Shown here: positions 25,623 through 34,617 of the stretch, piece by piece
How positions within the stretch are numbered: the stretch's first letter is position 1
How the letters are laid out: the number at the start of each line of letters is the position of its first letter
Assembly: GCF_039522605.1 (NCBI RefSeq)
Contig: NZ_BAAADS010000015.1
Coordinates: 62,001 to 126,000, forward strand
Direction: 5' to 3'
Origin: Lentibacillus siamensis
Lineage (GTDB): Bacteria > Bacillota > Bacilli > Bacillales > Amphibacillaceae
Length of the DNA stretch: 64,000 nt
Position numbers and translations under genes: made by a program
Notes under the pieces: generated by a model
The model's database searches: none
What the model was told of the DNA's origin: nothing
Seen by the model: only the letters and a program-made list of their open reading frames with translations

Positions 25623-27578
25623 ATGCCATTAAACATTACACAAAAATTGATAAAGGATCACCTGGTAGCCGGTGAAATGGTTCCTGGTGAGGAAATTGGA
25701 CTTAAAATTGACCAGACACTGACACAGGATGCTACAGGTACACTGGTTATGCTGGAGCTTGAAGCAATGGAGCTTGATCGAGCCAAGACAGAAGCTTCCG
25801 CACAGTATGTGGACCATAATCTGATTCAGGAGGATAACAAAAACCCGGATGACCATCTATTCCTGCAAAGTGCCGCACGCCGTTTTGGCCTGTATTACAG
25901 CAGACCTGGTAATGGAGTGAGCCATCCGGTCCATATGCAGCGATTGGCCAAGCCGGGAAAAACATTGCTTGGATCTGACAGCCATACATGTGCAAACGGA
26001 TGTATGGGCATGCTTGCGATGGGTGCTGGGGGTATTGATGTGGCCCTTGCGATTGCCGGAGAGCCATTCTACGTGAAAATGCCACAAGTATGGGGCGTTA
26101 AATTGACTGGTAAACTTCCCGATTGGGTAAGCGCCAAAGATGTCATTTTTGAACTGCTGCGTCGTCATGATGTAAAAGGCGGTGTCGGAAAAGTCGTCGA
26201 GTATTTTGGCCCCGGTTTAAAGAACCTTAGTGCCATGGACCGGCATGTTATTGCCAACATGGGAGCAGAATTGGGGGCAACCGGTACCGTATTTCCATCT
26301 GATAAGGAAGTTAAACGGTTTTTAAAAGAACAGGACCGTGAAGATGACTGGATTGAATTGGAAGCGGATAATGGTGCGGAATACGATATTCTAGAGGAAA
26401 TTGATCTTTCCAAACTCGAGCCGCTCATAGCCAAACCGTCCAGTCCCGGTAATGTAGTACCTGTCAAAGATATTGCAGGCACACCCATTTACCAGTCTTA
26501 TATCGGATCGTCAGCCAACCCGGGATTCCGTGATTTTGCGGTGGCCGCACAGACAGTTGCCGGAAAGCATATAGCGGATGGAATTTCACTTGATATTAAC
26601 CCGACTTCAAGGCAGATGCTTACCGATCTCGTAAAAGAAAGTCATATTGCAAGCTTGCTGCAGGCAGGAGCACGCATGCATCAGGCGGGTTGTAACGGGT
26701 GTATCGGAATGGGGCAGGCCCCCGCAACAGGAAGGAACAGTCTGCGGACCACACCCCGGAACTTTCCGGGCAGATCAGGGACGAAAGAGGACAGTGTTTA
26801 TTTGTGCAGCCCGGAAACAGCTGCAGCATCTGCATTGATGGGGAAAATCACCGATCCGCGAACATTGGAAATGGATTACCCGAAAGTGAAAGATCCAAAG
26901 CATCCGACAACCGATGTTAATTTACTAGACAGTCCGATTCCACATGGGGATGCAAAGACGATTGAATTGCAAAAAGGGCCGAATATCGCGTCAATCCCGA
27001 AAATGGACCCCATGCCGGATGAATTTGAATTGCCTATTTTACTGAAAATGGGTGATAATATTTCGACCGATGAAATCCTTGCCGGTGGAGCGCGCGTGCT
27101 GCCGTATCGAAGCAACCTGCCGGAAATCAGTAAATTTACATTCGAAATTATCGACGACACTTACTATAAGCGCGGAAAAAGTACCGTGGAAGACGGAGGA
27201 CATGCAGTAGTCGGCGGATTTAACTATGGCCAGGGTTCAAGCCGTGAGCATGCTGCACTGGCGCCGCGCTATCTCGGACTGCGGGTTGCACTCGTGAAAG
27301 ATTTTGCCCGCATCCACTGGCAAAACCTGGTGAACTTTGGCGTGCTTCCGCTAACGTTTGTAAAGGAAGAAGACTATGACCTGTTAAAGTCTGGGGATAC
27401 GCTTATTCTGACAGATATGCGAAATAAAATTCAGCAGGGATATGAATTTGATATCGATGTTAAGGATAAAAACCAGCAAATTAAAGTTCGTCACAGTCTC
27501 TCGAAGCGACAGATCGAAATCATGTTGGCCGGTGGTATTATCAACTGGGCCAAAGACAGGCAAGCAGCAAAGGGGTGA
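25623..27578 (+). CDS. Aconitate hydratase, short monomeric type
   Basis: The 651-aa enzyme has cluster-ligand motifs DSHTCANGCMGM and GCNGCIGMG, which supply the 4Fe-4S cysteines, and a C-terminal swivel domain with GFNYGQGSSREHAAL, where SSRE holds the catalytic Ser/Arg. At about 650 aa it matches the putative aconitase subfamily (Aquifex type) rather than the 900-aa AcnA/CitB that Bacilli normally use. It isomerises citrate and isocitrate, unless it serves a homologous substrate. ATG 25623 has AGGAGG 7 nt upstream; the in-frame ATG at 25617 overlaps that RBS. A 57-aa zinc-finger gene follows after 6 bp. Confidence 0.87.
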   Translation: MPLNITQKLIKDHLVAGEMVPGEEIGLKIDQTLTQDATGTLVMLELEAMELDRAKTEASAQYVDHNLIQEDNKNPDDHLFLQSAARRFGLYYSRPGNGVSHPVHMQRLAKPGKTLLGSDSHTCANGCMGMLAMGAGGIDVALAIAGEPFYVKMPQVWGVKLTGKLPDWVSAKDVIFELLRRHDVKGGVGKVVEYFGPGLKNLSAMDRHVIANMGAELGATGTVFPSDKEVKRFLKEQDREDDWIELEADNGAEYDILEEIDLSKLEPLIAKPSSPGNVVPVKDIAGTPIYQSYIGSSANPGFRDFAVAAQTVAGKHIADGISLDINPTSRQMLTDLVKESHIASLLQAGARMHQAGCNGCIGMGQAPATGRNSLRTTPRNFPGRSGTKEDSVYLCSPETAAASALMGKITDPRTLEMDYPKVKDPKHPTTDVNLLDSPIPHGDAKTIELQKGPNIASIPKMDPMPDEFELPILLKMGDNISTDEILAGGARVLPYRSNLPEISKFTFEIIDDTYYKRGKSTVEDGGHAVVGGFNYGQGSSREHAALAPRYLGLRVALVKDFARIHWQNLVNFGVLPLTFVKEEDYDLLKSGDTLILTDMRNKIQQGYEFDIDVKDKNQQIKVRHSLSKRQIEIMLAGGIINWAKDRQAAKG

Positions 27579-27584
27579 AAATAA

Positions 27585-27758
27585 ATGGAACGAGAATACA
27601 CATGTAAAGCATGCGAAGGTTCTGGAATGCTGTCCGATGACGAAGGCTGGCAATATAAATGCAGTGTTTGTGACGGGGATGGCAGCTATGATGTAAAGGA
27701 TATTGACAGAGGTGCACGGATTATGTCAGTAGATGAAAACAACCGTTTGCTGGATTAA
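27585..27758 (+). CDS. Small DnaJ-type zinc-finger protein (57 aa)
   Basis: The start ATG 27585 has AAGGGGTG upstream and lies 6 bp behind the aconitase stop, so the genes are cotranscribed. The product contains CKACEGSGML and CSVCDGDGSY, two CxxCxGxG-like motifs that could bind one zinc, as in DnaJ and other small rubredoxin-like fingers. It may help assemble or protect a metal cofactor, but that is inference from position. Confidence 0.75.
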   Translation: MEREYTCKACEGSGMLSDDEGWQYKCSVCDGDGSYDVKDIDRGARIMSVDENNRLLD

Positions 27759-27893
27759 ATCATGCTCTTCCGAATGGTCTGTCGAAAGGTGCTGCCTCTT
27801 TGGTAGCGTTTGTACGGCGGCAAACGGCAAAAATACGGCGCGACAACCCAAAACTTAGCGCATACAGTAATCCCCCATGGAAAATCACAACAT

Positions 27894-27930
27894 AAAAACA
27901 CCCGCTCGGAACAATGAGCGGGTGTTTTAT
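27894..27930. terminator. Intrinsic terminator (bidirectional)
   Basis: AAAACACCCGCTC pairs with GAGCGGGTGTTTT. It closes the aconitase unit. The 27759-27893 stretch before it shows no gene. Confidence 0.85.
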
Positions 27931-27935
27931 GGGCA

Positions 27936-28019
27936 GTTAAGAAAGTATAAAATCCTTTCTTACTGCATAAGTGCAACTATGGCTGTCACCTAAAGGGCTT
28001 GGTTACAACCAAGTTTTCT
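27936..28019. repeat. Composite intergenic repeat: GTTAAGAAAG..CTTTCTTAC plus CTTGGTT hairpin
   Basis: GTTAAGAAAG (27936-27945) and CTTTCTTAC (27955-27963) form a stem like that at 18432-18491. The adjacent hairpin cttggtt/aaccaag followed by ttttcta shares acaaccaagttttcta with the leader of the ABC-F gene at 62650-62665. Confidence 0.5.
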
Positions 28020-28032
28020 AATATCCAGCCGG

Positions 28033-28647
28033 TTAATGGGGCATGGTGCCCTGTGTTGGTGCATAACTGTTCTGGAATGCCTGTGTATCCTGTGGCTGGA
28101 GTTTTGGAACCTGATAATAACGGTTTTTGTTTTGGTATAAAAATATTTCATATGCCATTTCCGACATGTTTGGGATACTATCCTGTAAAATCCGGCGCAT
28201 AACCGGGTTGGACATTTCCAGGGCAGCTGACGTAAATGCTGTTGTGTTTGCTTTCATACAGCCAAGCATGAAACCGGAAATGCACTCATCGTTCAGTTCG
28301 GTGGTTGACTGAATAGGTGTTTTCGGCTGTGAAGGCTGCATGCCGTAAATTACATTGTTATCCTGTTGCATTTCGTAGCTCTGTGTTGGTGTTGAAGGGT
28401 CTTGCCCGGACTTCAGCGTATCAACAATTGTGTTGTATAATTGTGTGCAAAATGTCTTGTGTTTTTGCATCATTGTTTTTAATTCAGGATCCTGGACATG
28501 CTGTTCGTACATGACATATTGATCCATGCCTCCAACGAGTGACGAGAGTGCTTCGTGTGCATCAAACATGTCATGAGCACCATATTGCTGTGCGGGCATG
28601 CCAGTCGTTCCTTGAGTGTTTTGATTTTGTGGTTGCTGATTAAGCAT
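28033..28647 (-). CDS. CotF family spore coat protein
   Basis: The 204-aa protein has a Gln/Asn-rich N-terminus followed by two helical ferritin-like halves: FDAHEALSSLVGGMDQYVMY and NDECISGFMLGCMKANTTAF. This is the CotF domain arrangement. It is a spore-coat structural protein made in the mother cell. AAGGAGG precedes ATG 28647. Monocistronic. Confidence 0.85.
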   Translation of the reverse strand: MLNQQPQNQNTQGTTGMPAQQYGAHDMFDAHEALSSLVGGMDQYVMYEQHVQDPELKTMMQKHKTFCTQLYNTIVDTLKSGQDPSTPTQSYEMQQDNNVIYGMQPSQPKTPIQSTTELNDECISGFMLGCMKANTTAFTSAALEMSNPVMRRILQDSIPNMSEMAYEIFLYQNKNRYYQVPKLQPQDTQAFQNSYAPTQGTMPH

Positions 28648-28710
28648 TCCATTGACCTCCTTAAGTTAGTCAATGTTATTTTGAGCGAAAACCGAGCGCA
28701 ATATGTATAG

Positions 28711-28738
28711 AAAAAACCCCCTGAAAAGAGGGTTTTAT
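28711..28738 (-). terminator. Intrinsic terminator
   Basis: On the minus strand, AAAACCCTC pairs with a GGGGGTTTT arm across a short loop, followed by TTTTTT. It terminates the lipoprotein gene. Confidence 0.75.
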
Positions 28739-28739
28739 C

Positions 28740-29192
28740 CTATGATGCTGCAGCAGGTCCGATTTTCTCTTTAAATGCTTCGAGCTTACGTACGGTGACA
28801 TCACATAGTTTGGATACTTTTTCGGAATTAGGATTGGCATTTTGTGTTTCATCAATGAGCGGATATAAGGTATGTTCGATGTTCATATAATAGTTGAGAT
28901 AATTATCTTCCACTTCTTTTTCAATTTTATCCCAGCTTTCACGAAGCTTATCGCCGACTTGTTTCACTTTTTTGGCATCATCAGCTGGTACATCTTTCAG
29001 TTCTTTTACTGCTGATAAAACGTTATCCACTCCGCTTTTCAGATCTTCCGAAGCAGATTGATCGACTGCAGTCGCTGCTTCCTGTGCAGGGTGCTCGCTT
29101 GTTTCCTCCTGTTCGTTGCTACCGGCATCGCACGCTGCCGCAACAAACAGTACAAAAACAGTTGGTATCAGGTACAAAAGTTTTTTTCGCAT
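28740..29192 (-). CDS. Putative lipoprotein (150 aa)
   Basis: A signal peptide with MRKKLLYLIP and a hydrophobic core ends in a lipobox-like VAAAC, with Cys21 as the probable acylated residue. The mature part is an acidic linker followed by a helical domain with KELKDVPADDAKKVKQVGD and WDKIEKEVEDNYLNYY. No homologous function recognised. RBS AAGGAGG-like upstream of ATG 29192. Confidence 0.75.
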   Translation of the reverse strand: MRKKLLYLIPTVFVLFVAAACDAGSNEQEETSEHPAQEAATAVDQSASEDLKSGVDNVLSAVKELKDVPADDAKKVKQVGDKLRESWDKIEKEVEDNYLNYYMNIEHTLYPLIDETQNANPNSEKVSKLCDVTVRKLEAFKEKIGPAAAS

Positions 29193-29454
29193 CTGTTCAT
29201 TCCTCCTTGATGTGAATTGATATCATTCAGCCTTAGTATGGTTAAAAGGTTTTCTGCTTATACCAACTTTTGGAAGTACTAATTAAATATTCCTGAAAAC
29301 TTTTTTTGACGTATGGAATGAAGGTGAAAATTATGTTTTCCTGTAAAGAAAATGAATAATTGTCACTGATATGCATCAGCGTTTTGCATTTTTATGTATT
29401 AGCGGATAAACAAAAACTGCTATATAATTCAAGAAAAATGAGGGGCTGGAACGA

Positions 29455-29634
29455 ATGGAAGATCTGGAGGAATTTTATAACTTTGATGATTTGGACTATA
29501 ATGACCCTGTCATGTCCATATGCCATAGGTGCAAGAAAGTAATGGAAGCATCCGAAATGGTGACATTGACTGATGGAGAATCACTTTGGGTGGAAGTTTG
29601 TGTGCAGTGCGGGAAATACTATACAAATGAATAA
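29455..29634 (+). CDS. Small zinc-ribbon protein (59 aa)
   Basis: ATG 29455 follows GAGGGGC. The product is acidic at the N-terminus (MEDLEEFYNFDDLDYND) and has two cysteine pairs, CHRCKK and CVQCGK, spaced by about 27 residues, as in a zinc ribbon. It lies on the same strand and 71 bp upstream of the MBL hydrolase. Function unknown. Confidence 0.65.
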   Translation: MEDLEEFYNFDDLDYNDPVMSICHRCKKVMEASEMVTLTDGESLWVEVCVQCGKYYTNE

Positions 29635-29705
29635 ACGGTGAACTGTTAAAAGGGGAGATATTTTTGGTATAGTTAAGAAAGAAGCGTGATAAGGGGGTAA
29701 GATTT

Positions 29706-30653
29706 GTGGAGGAAAAAAACCCAATCCAACTTGATGATAGAATCCATTTAATCGATGGGTTTGATTTGGGAAAGCCTGAACGGACGGGTACATATGTGAT
29801 TGAAGAAGATGAACTGACATTGGTTGAAACTGGTCCAAGTCCATCGGTGAAATACATTAAAAAAGGGCTGAGTATGCTGGGCTTTTCATTGGAGCAGGTA
29901 AAGTATGTCATCGTCACACACGTTCATTTGGACCATGCAGGCGGAGCAGGTTTGCTGCTTCGGGAATGTCCGAACGCAACAGTGATTGTGCATCCAAGGG
30001 GTTCCAGACATTTGGCAGATCCAAAAGCACTTGCTGCTGGTGCACGGGCTGTTTACGGAGACAGTTTCAGTGAGCTGTTTGACCCAATTGTGCCGGTACC
30101 TGAAGAGCGTCTCCTCATTAAAAAGGATGGCGAAACATTAAAAATCGGAGCGAATTGCACGCTGGAATTTTTGGACACGCCTGGACATTCTAAACACCAT
30201 TTCAGTATTTATGATCCAATCAGTAATGGAATTTTTACTGGCGATACGGTCGGAATTCGTTATGAACAGCTGGCAAAGCAGGGAATCGACTTCTTTTTGC
30301 CGTCGACATCCCCAAATCATTTCGATCCGGAAGCGATGCATGAATCGATTGACCGGATTCGCAGTTTGGGTGTTGACAGGATTTATTTCGGTCACTTTGG
30401 AATGACAAATCGTGTAGAAGCGGCATTAAGCCAAGTGTCGGAATGGCTTGATATCTTCATGGGGATCAGTGAGGGTGTTAAAGCAGAAGGTAAAGGGTAT
30501 GACGTGCTTGCAGAAAGATTGCTTTCTCGGGTTAAGGAATATTTGAACGGAATTGGTGTCCCATCAGACCACGATGTGTTCGTGTTGATTAATTTGGACA
30601 TGCAAGTCAGTGCACTTGGGATTATCGATTATTTTCAGAAGATGAAGCATTAA
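29706..30653 (+). CDS. MBL-fold metallohydrolase
   Basis: The 315-aa protein has the metallo-beta-lactamase fold with the metal-binding THVHLDHAGGAG motif (HxHxDH), FLDTPGHSKHHFS with the third-ligand His, and FTGDTVG with the bridging Asp. A C-terminal helical extension of about 80 aa follows. GTG 29706 is preceded by AAGGGGG. Relatives include glyoxalase II-like and lactonase-like enzymes. Substrate unknown. Confidence 0.88.
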   Translation: MEEKNPIQLDDRIHLIDGFDLGKPERTGTYVIEEDELTLVETGPSPSVKYIKKGLSMLGFSLEQVKYVIVTHVHLDHAGGAGLLLRECPNATVIVHPRGSRHLADPKALAAGARAVYGDSFSELFDPIVPVPEERLLIKKDGETLKIGANCTLEFLDTPGHSKHHFSIYDPISNGIFTGDTVGIRYEQLAKQGIDFFLPSTSPNHFDPEAMHESIDRIRSLGVDRIYFGHFGMTNRVEAALSQVSEWLDIFMGISEGVKAEGKGYDVLAERLLSRVKEYLNGIGVPSDHDVFVLINLDMQVSALGIIDYFQKMKH

Positions 30654-30683
30654 AAGTGAAACATACATTTGGAGGATATTTCA

Positions 30684-32360
30684 GTGATTAAAAAGGTTGG
30701 ATTGGCAGTTGTTATTCCGCTTTTAATCATCGGGGTTTATTTTCTGCCCCAGCAGGGTGAACATGAGTCATCATCTGATGCCCCTTCTGATTCTGCACCG
30801 GAAAATTCGCAGCAGACGGAAAAACCGGATGGCGAACGTACGCAGGCGACCATCAATAACATATTTTCAAGGGCCGCAAATGGGAAAATACCGAATCATT
30901 CTTTCACAGCTGGCAAAACGAAAATAAAGTCAGTCACAAAAAAGTGGGGCAACTACCAGGAAACGGTACAAACGAATAATGGGCAATATGTTCAATTCCC
31001 GGATAACAATGTTCATTTTGGTATCCAGCATGGGACTGTTTTTGATATTCGACTATTGGATTCGAGGCTCTCTAATATTCACTATAAGAAGATTAAAGAG
31101 TTAAAAGGGGAGCCTGATGAAACACACGTTTATACAGACAAGACACATGATCAGATTATTCTCGTGTACGATGTCAACGATGATTATCGTTTGAAATGGG
31201 TTGTTCCGAAACCAACTGATGCTCGTCCAAATCCGGCAGTGGATCATATTTCTGTCGTTATGAGCCCTGCCTATCAATTGGAAAAGCAGGTTAATACCAT
31301 GACATTGGATGAAAAAATCGGTCAAATGATTTTTGCCGGGGTTTCCGGTACAACAGTTACAGAACAAACGAAGAAGCTGATTAAGGAGTACAAAGTAGGC
31401 GGATTCATTTTGTACGCAAACAATATGAAAAGTCCGGGTCAAACGGTCGATTTTGTAAATAATATCAAGCAAATCAATAAACAACATGCATTACCTCTGT
31501 TGCTTGGAGTTGACCAGGAAGGCGGCCCAGTTTCACGATTGCCGGGTGAATTAACGGGCATTCCGCCAAACAGTAAAATAGGCGCACGCAACAATCCGGA
31601 ATATGCCCGTGAAATTGGAACACTTCTTGGAAAAATGGTGAAGGAGTATGGATTCAATCTTAATTTTGCACCGGTGATGGATGTGAACAGTAACCCGGAT
31701 AATCCGGTAATCGGAAACCGGGCATTCAGCAGCAACCCTGAAACCGTAAGCAGGTTGGGAATCCAAACGATGAAAGGGATTCAATCACAGAATGTCATTT
31801 CGGTTATTAAGCATTTTCCGGGACATGGTGATACGAGTGTTGACTCCCATTTGCAGCTTCCGACTGTAAATAAGGACAAAGCAGGGTTAAATAAATTGGA
31901 ATTAATTCCCTTTAAAAATGCAATACAGCATGGTGCGGATGTCGTTATGGTTGCACATATTTTGCTGCCAAAAATCGATAAGGAATACCCTTCATCCATG
32001 TCAAAACCGGTTATAACCGGAATGCTGAGGAAGGATTTCCAGTATGATGGTGTAATTATTTCAGATGATATGACGATGCAGGCGATTACAAATAATTATG
32101 AAATCGGTCAGGCTGCAGTAAAGTCAGTTAAAGCGGGGACAGATATTATCATGGTTGCACATGATTATGATAAGGTGACCACAGCTGTTCAAGGGTTAAC
32201 GAAAGCAGTACACAGCGGGGAAATTTCGGAAGAACGGATTGATCGCAGTGTTAAAAGAATTATCCGCTTGAAAGAAAAGTACCACCTGTCAGATGCAAAA
32301 ACGAACCCGGTTAACGTTCAGAGGCTTAATAACTCAATTCAGAACGTGCTGAAGGAATAA
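30684..32360 (+). CDS. Glycoside hydrolase family 3, beta-N-acetylhexosaminidase-like, membrane-anchored
   Basis: The 558-aa secreted or anchored enzyme has an N-terminal hydrophobic helix (residues 5-22), a Ser/Glu-rich linker, a DUF4309-like domain to about residue 200, then a GH3 domain with GVDQEGGPVSRL, IKHFPGHGDTSVDSH (the His/Asp acid-base dyad of NagZ-type enzymes) and IISDDMTMQAI with the nucleophile Asp. It would cleave N-acetylglucosaminyl links in peptidoglycan fragments. GTG 30684 is chosen because GGAGG lies 8 nt upstream. It ends at a strong terminator. Confidence 0.88.
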   Translation: MIKKVGLAVVIPLLIIGVYFLPQQGEHESSSDAPSDSAPENSQQTEKPDGERTQATINNIFSRAANGKIPNHSFTAGKTKIKSVTKKWGNYQETVQTNNGQYVQFPDNNVHFGIQHGTVFDIRLLDSRLSNIHYKKIKELKGEPDETHVYTDKTHDQIILVYDVNDDYRLKWVVPKPTDARPNPAVDHISVVMSPAYQLEKQVNTMTLDEKIGQMIFAGVSGTTVTEQTKKLIKEYKVGGFILYANNMKSPGQTVDFVNNIKQINKQHALPLLLGVDQEGGPVSRLPGELTGIPPNSKIGARNNPEYAREIGTLLGKMVKEYGFNLNFAPVMDVNSNPDNPVIGNRAFSSNPETVSRLGIQTMKGIQSQNVISVIKHFPGHGDTSVDSHLQLPTVNKDKAGLNKLELIPFKNAIQHGADVVMVAHILLPKIDKEYPSSMSKPVITGMLRKDFQYDGVIISDDMTMQAITNNYEIGQAAVKSVKAGTDIIMVAHDYDKVTTAVQGLTKAVHSGEISEERIDRSVKRIIRLKEKYHLSDAKTNPVNVQRLNNSIQNVLKE

Positions 32361-32366
32361 TTACCA

Positions 32367-32402
32367 AAAAACCCCGTACCATTTTGGATGATACGGGGTT
32401 CA
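32367..32402. terminator. Intrinsic terminator
   Basis: AACCCCGTA pairs with TACGGGGTT, flanked by A- and T-rich bases, between convergent genes. Confidence 0.8.
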
Positions 32403-32403
32403 G

Positions 32404-32985
32404 TTATTTTAACCATCTTTTGATAATATTGTCCACTTGAGCATTTTCCGAAGCAGTCAAAAGATATCTGTGATCCAAAATTCCGGCGTCATGTTTATGG
32501 ATTTGAAACATCCGTTCTGCCCATTCATAATCATCTGTCCATTCGGGATGTTTTGGACTTGATACAATAGCTGATTCTAGACGGTGGATAATGATGTCCT
32601 CGATAGCAATCACATGGATGTTACGGCCATTTTTTAGTTCTATTTTTAGTACTTTTTCCTTGCTTCCTTCCAAAAAGTTATCTGGGATTTCAATGGAAAG
32701 TTCAAGTGTTTCGTGATACCAGTTTCGACCGTGTTTTTTAAAACCTAGTTCATTGGTTAATAAATTATCGATGGTTTCCCTTCCATCTGTTATAAGGTCG
32801 ATATCGTAAGTTGTGTAATTTGAACGTGTATAAATTTCAACGGATAATCCACCAACGATAATTGGTTTGATTCCATCCTTCTGAAAAAAGTCGGTCAACA
32901 GTGCGCAAAACTCCAACATTCTTTCATGCTTTGTCAGCTTGATGAGATTTTTGAATTCGTCTTTTAGCTCATTCAGTTGGATCAT
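32404..32985 (-). CDS. Nucleotidyltransferase-like protein (DUF6036/AbiEii-type)
   Basis: The 193-aa protein has the minimal nucleotidyltransferase core: IIVGGLSVEIYTRSNYTTYD followed by IDLI, where GG..S and the paired Asp of DID form the active site. This resembles DUF6036/AbiEii-like proteins, some of which are toxins of type IV toxin-antitoxin systems. GGAGAATG precedes ATG 32985. Its start overlaps the upstream 79-aa gene by 17 nt, implying translational coupling, as in two-component TA modules. Toxicity is inferred, not shown. Confidence 0.7.
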   Translation of the reverse strand: MIQLNELKDEFKNLIKLTKHERMLEFCALLTDFFQKDGIKPIIVGGLSVEIYTRSNYTTYDIDLITDGRETIDNLLTNELGFKKHGRNWYHETLELSIEIPDNFLEGSKEKVLKIELKNGRNIHVIAIEDIIIHRLESAIVSSPKHPEWTDDYEWAERMFQIHKHDAGILDHRYLLTASENAQVDNIIKRWLK

Positions 32986-33208
32986 AATACATTCTCCGCT
33001 TTCCGACCATTTTCATTTTTCCTTCCCGTTTTGCCCGTTCGACGCTTGCTCTGGTGACTTTTGTAAGTGCGACTTTTTCATCCGGTGACCTTGGTCTGTT
33101 TCGTCTTATACGTGAATGAGAGGAACTTTTTGAATGTAACCGTTCATTTACAAATGGACGGTTTTCCAAAATGTTTCTCTCAATCCTGGACATTTTGACA
33201 GAACGCAT
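32969..33208 (-). CDS. Small basic protein (79 aa), partner of the nucleotidyltransferase gene
   Basis: ATG 33208 has AAAGGTGG 8 nt upstream. The protein is strongly basic, with Ser/Arg-rich centre (SSHSRIRRNRPRSPDEK) and a C-terminal KVTRASVERAKREGKMKMV segment that could be a DNA- or RNA-binding helix. It overlaps the nucleotidyltransferase gene by 17 nt. No family recognised. An antitoxin or regulator role is plausible only from arrangement. Confidence 0.6.
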   Translation of the reverse strand: MRSVKMSRIERNILENRPFVNERLHSKSSSHSRIRRNRPRSPDEKVALTKVTRASVERAKREGKMKMVGKRRMYYDPTE

Positions 33209-33329
33209 GAAAACACCACCTTTATTATAAATTATATCATATATCTATCTTATCCATACTCAAATAGAAGTGTACATGTGATAAAAAACGGAACCCGTTG
33301 CATCTCCAGTCCAACAGATTCCTGTTAAG

Positions 33330-33719
33330 TTATTCGTCTTCCGTTTTCAAAAATACCAAAATGGCGAAAAATACGAATGCCAGCAGCAGAATCGAACCGC
33401 CAACGATGAAAAATACGGTTGCGACGCTATCGGCAATATTAAATGGACGCAGGTAATACAGCCACATGCCGGCAGTCAGTCCGACAGCCCCGACGATTGC
33501 TGTGGTGACATGCAGTATGGACAGTATTTTATTTGCCGGAGTGAACAATTTATAATAAACAGCCCAAGCGAACAATGAAAGCCAGCCGACGACTAAAATA
33601 TGGGCATGCACCGTTTTAAATGCCAGGCTGCCGGCCCCCGCCATATGGGAACCGAGAAATGCCCCGACTAAAGCAAATAAAGCTGAAAATCTGAGTAATG
33701 TTTTACTGTACGTATTCAA
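33330..33719 (-). CDS. Four-helix membrane protein resembling a cytochrome oxidase subunit I fragment
   Basis: The 129-aa protein has four membrane helices. Helix 2 carries KTVHAHILVVGWLSLFAW, and helix 1 has GSHMAGAGS. The HAH pattern within such a helix recalls heme-ligand helices of heme-copper oxidases and NnrS-like proteins, but the protein is too short for either. Homologous short proteins exist in Bacilli without known role. GGGAGAG precedes ATG 33719. Confidence 0.65.
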   Translation of the reverse strand: MNTYSKTLLRFSALFALVGAFLGSHMAGAGSLAFKTVHAHILVVGWLSLFAWAVYYKLFTPANKILSILHVTTAIVGAVGLTAGMWLYYLRPFNIADSVATVFFIVGGSILLLAFVFFAILVFLKTEDE

Positions 33720-33795
33720 AATGTTTCTCTCCCTTTTTAAAACTGCTTTCAGTATACATCAATAATGTGAACGGCATATGAATAGGGGGTTACAG

Positions 33796-34599
33796 TCAAA
33801 TGGTTATCATTTTGATTGCTGATGCAATTTCTTCCTCCGCTGATCCGGTTGTCCATTCGTGCGGATAGTAGCCTAACGGATTGCAGATAATTTCCATACC
33901 ATTGCATTGTTCATGGTACCGTTTATGTACATGTCCAAAGATATATTTTTTGATGTTATACTGCTTGGCAAGATCACCAAATACCGAACTCCCCTGCATG
34001 GCATTGAAAAAATCCCAGCCCGGGTCATTTTTTACTTCCACAAAACGAGAGAACGGCACGAAATGAGTAACCATGATAATGTTTTGGTTGCGATGTTTTT
34101 CCAGCCAGTACGACAGTTTGCGTATGTAGCGGTCGGTAACATCCTGATCGGATTCCGACCAATGGGCATATGTCTTATCCGGCCATGTGAAATCACGGAA
34201 GGTGCCTTTTTTGAAGTCATCTGTTGTGTATTCCGGAAGGCCGTAGCTATAGTCATACCAGCCGCCATCACCGATTACCACCCAGTCTTTATTCAATTTA
34301 ACCACACCGTTGCCGAGATTTCCCGGAAATTGCAGCAATGTTTCATAGGCGTTGACCGAACTTTCATCATAGACATCATGATTCCCGTGGACGAACAGTA
34401 TTTTCGTTGGAGAGCATGCTTGCCGGAGCTGCTTCAGCAGGGTCAATGCTTTTTGCGGTTTGGCGCTTATATCTCCGGCAATGATAAAAACATCCGGTTT
34501 ATTTGTATCGATCCAGTTTTGGATGATGGGCAAAATATTTTCTCCGGTTCTCTTTCGGTTAATCCCCTCGTGAATATCGGACAATACACCTATTTTCAT
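33796..34599 (-). CDS. Metallophosphoesterase (calcineurin-like)
   Basis: The 267-aa enzyme has all five metal motifs: GVLSDIHEG (DxH), IIAGDIS (GD), FVHGNHDVYD (GNHD), VTHFVPF (H) and IFGHVHKR (GHxH). It binds two divalent metals and hydrolyses phosphoesters; substrate unknown. The start ATG 34599 follows GGAGG by 6 nt; ATG 34605 overlaps the RBS. It lies 18 bp behind mnmH on the same strand, so it may be the third gene of the selD-mnmH unit. Confidence 0.87.
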   Translation of the reverse strand: MKIGVLSDIHEGINRKRTGENILPIIQNWIDTNKPDVFIIAGDISAKPQKALTLLKQLRQACSPTKILFVHGNHDVYDESSVNAYETLLQFPGNLGNGVVKLNKDWVVIGDGGWYDYSYGLPEYTTDDFKKGTFRDFTWPDKTYAHWSESDQDVTDRYIRKLSYWLEKHRNQNIIMVTHFVPFSRFVEVKNDPGWDFFNAMQGSSVFGDLAKQYNIKKYIFGHVHKRYHEQCNGMEIICNPLGYYPHEWTTGSAEEEIASAIKMITI

Positions 34600-34617
34600 T
34601 TCCATCCTCCATTTTGT

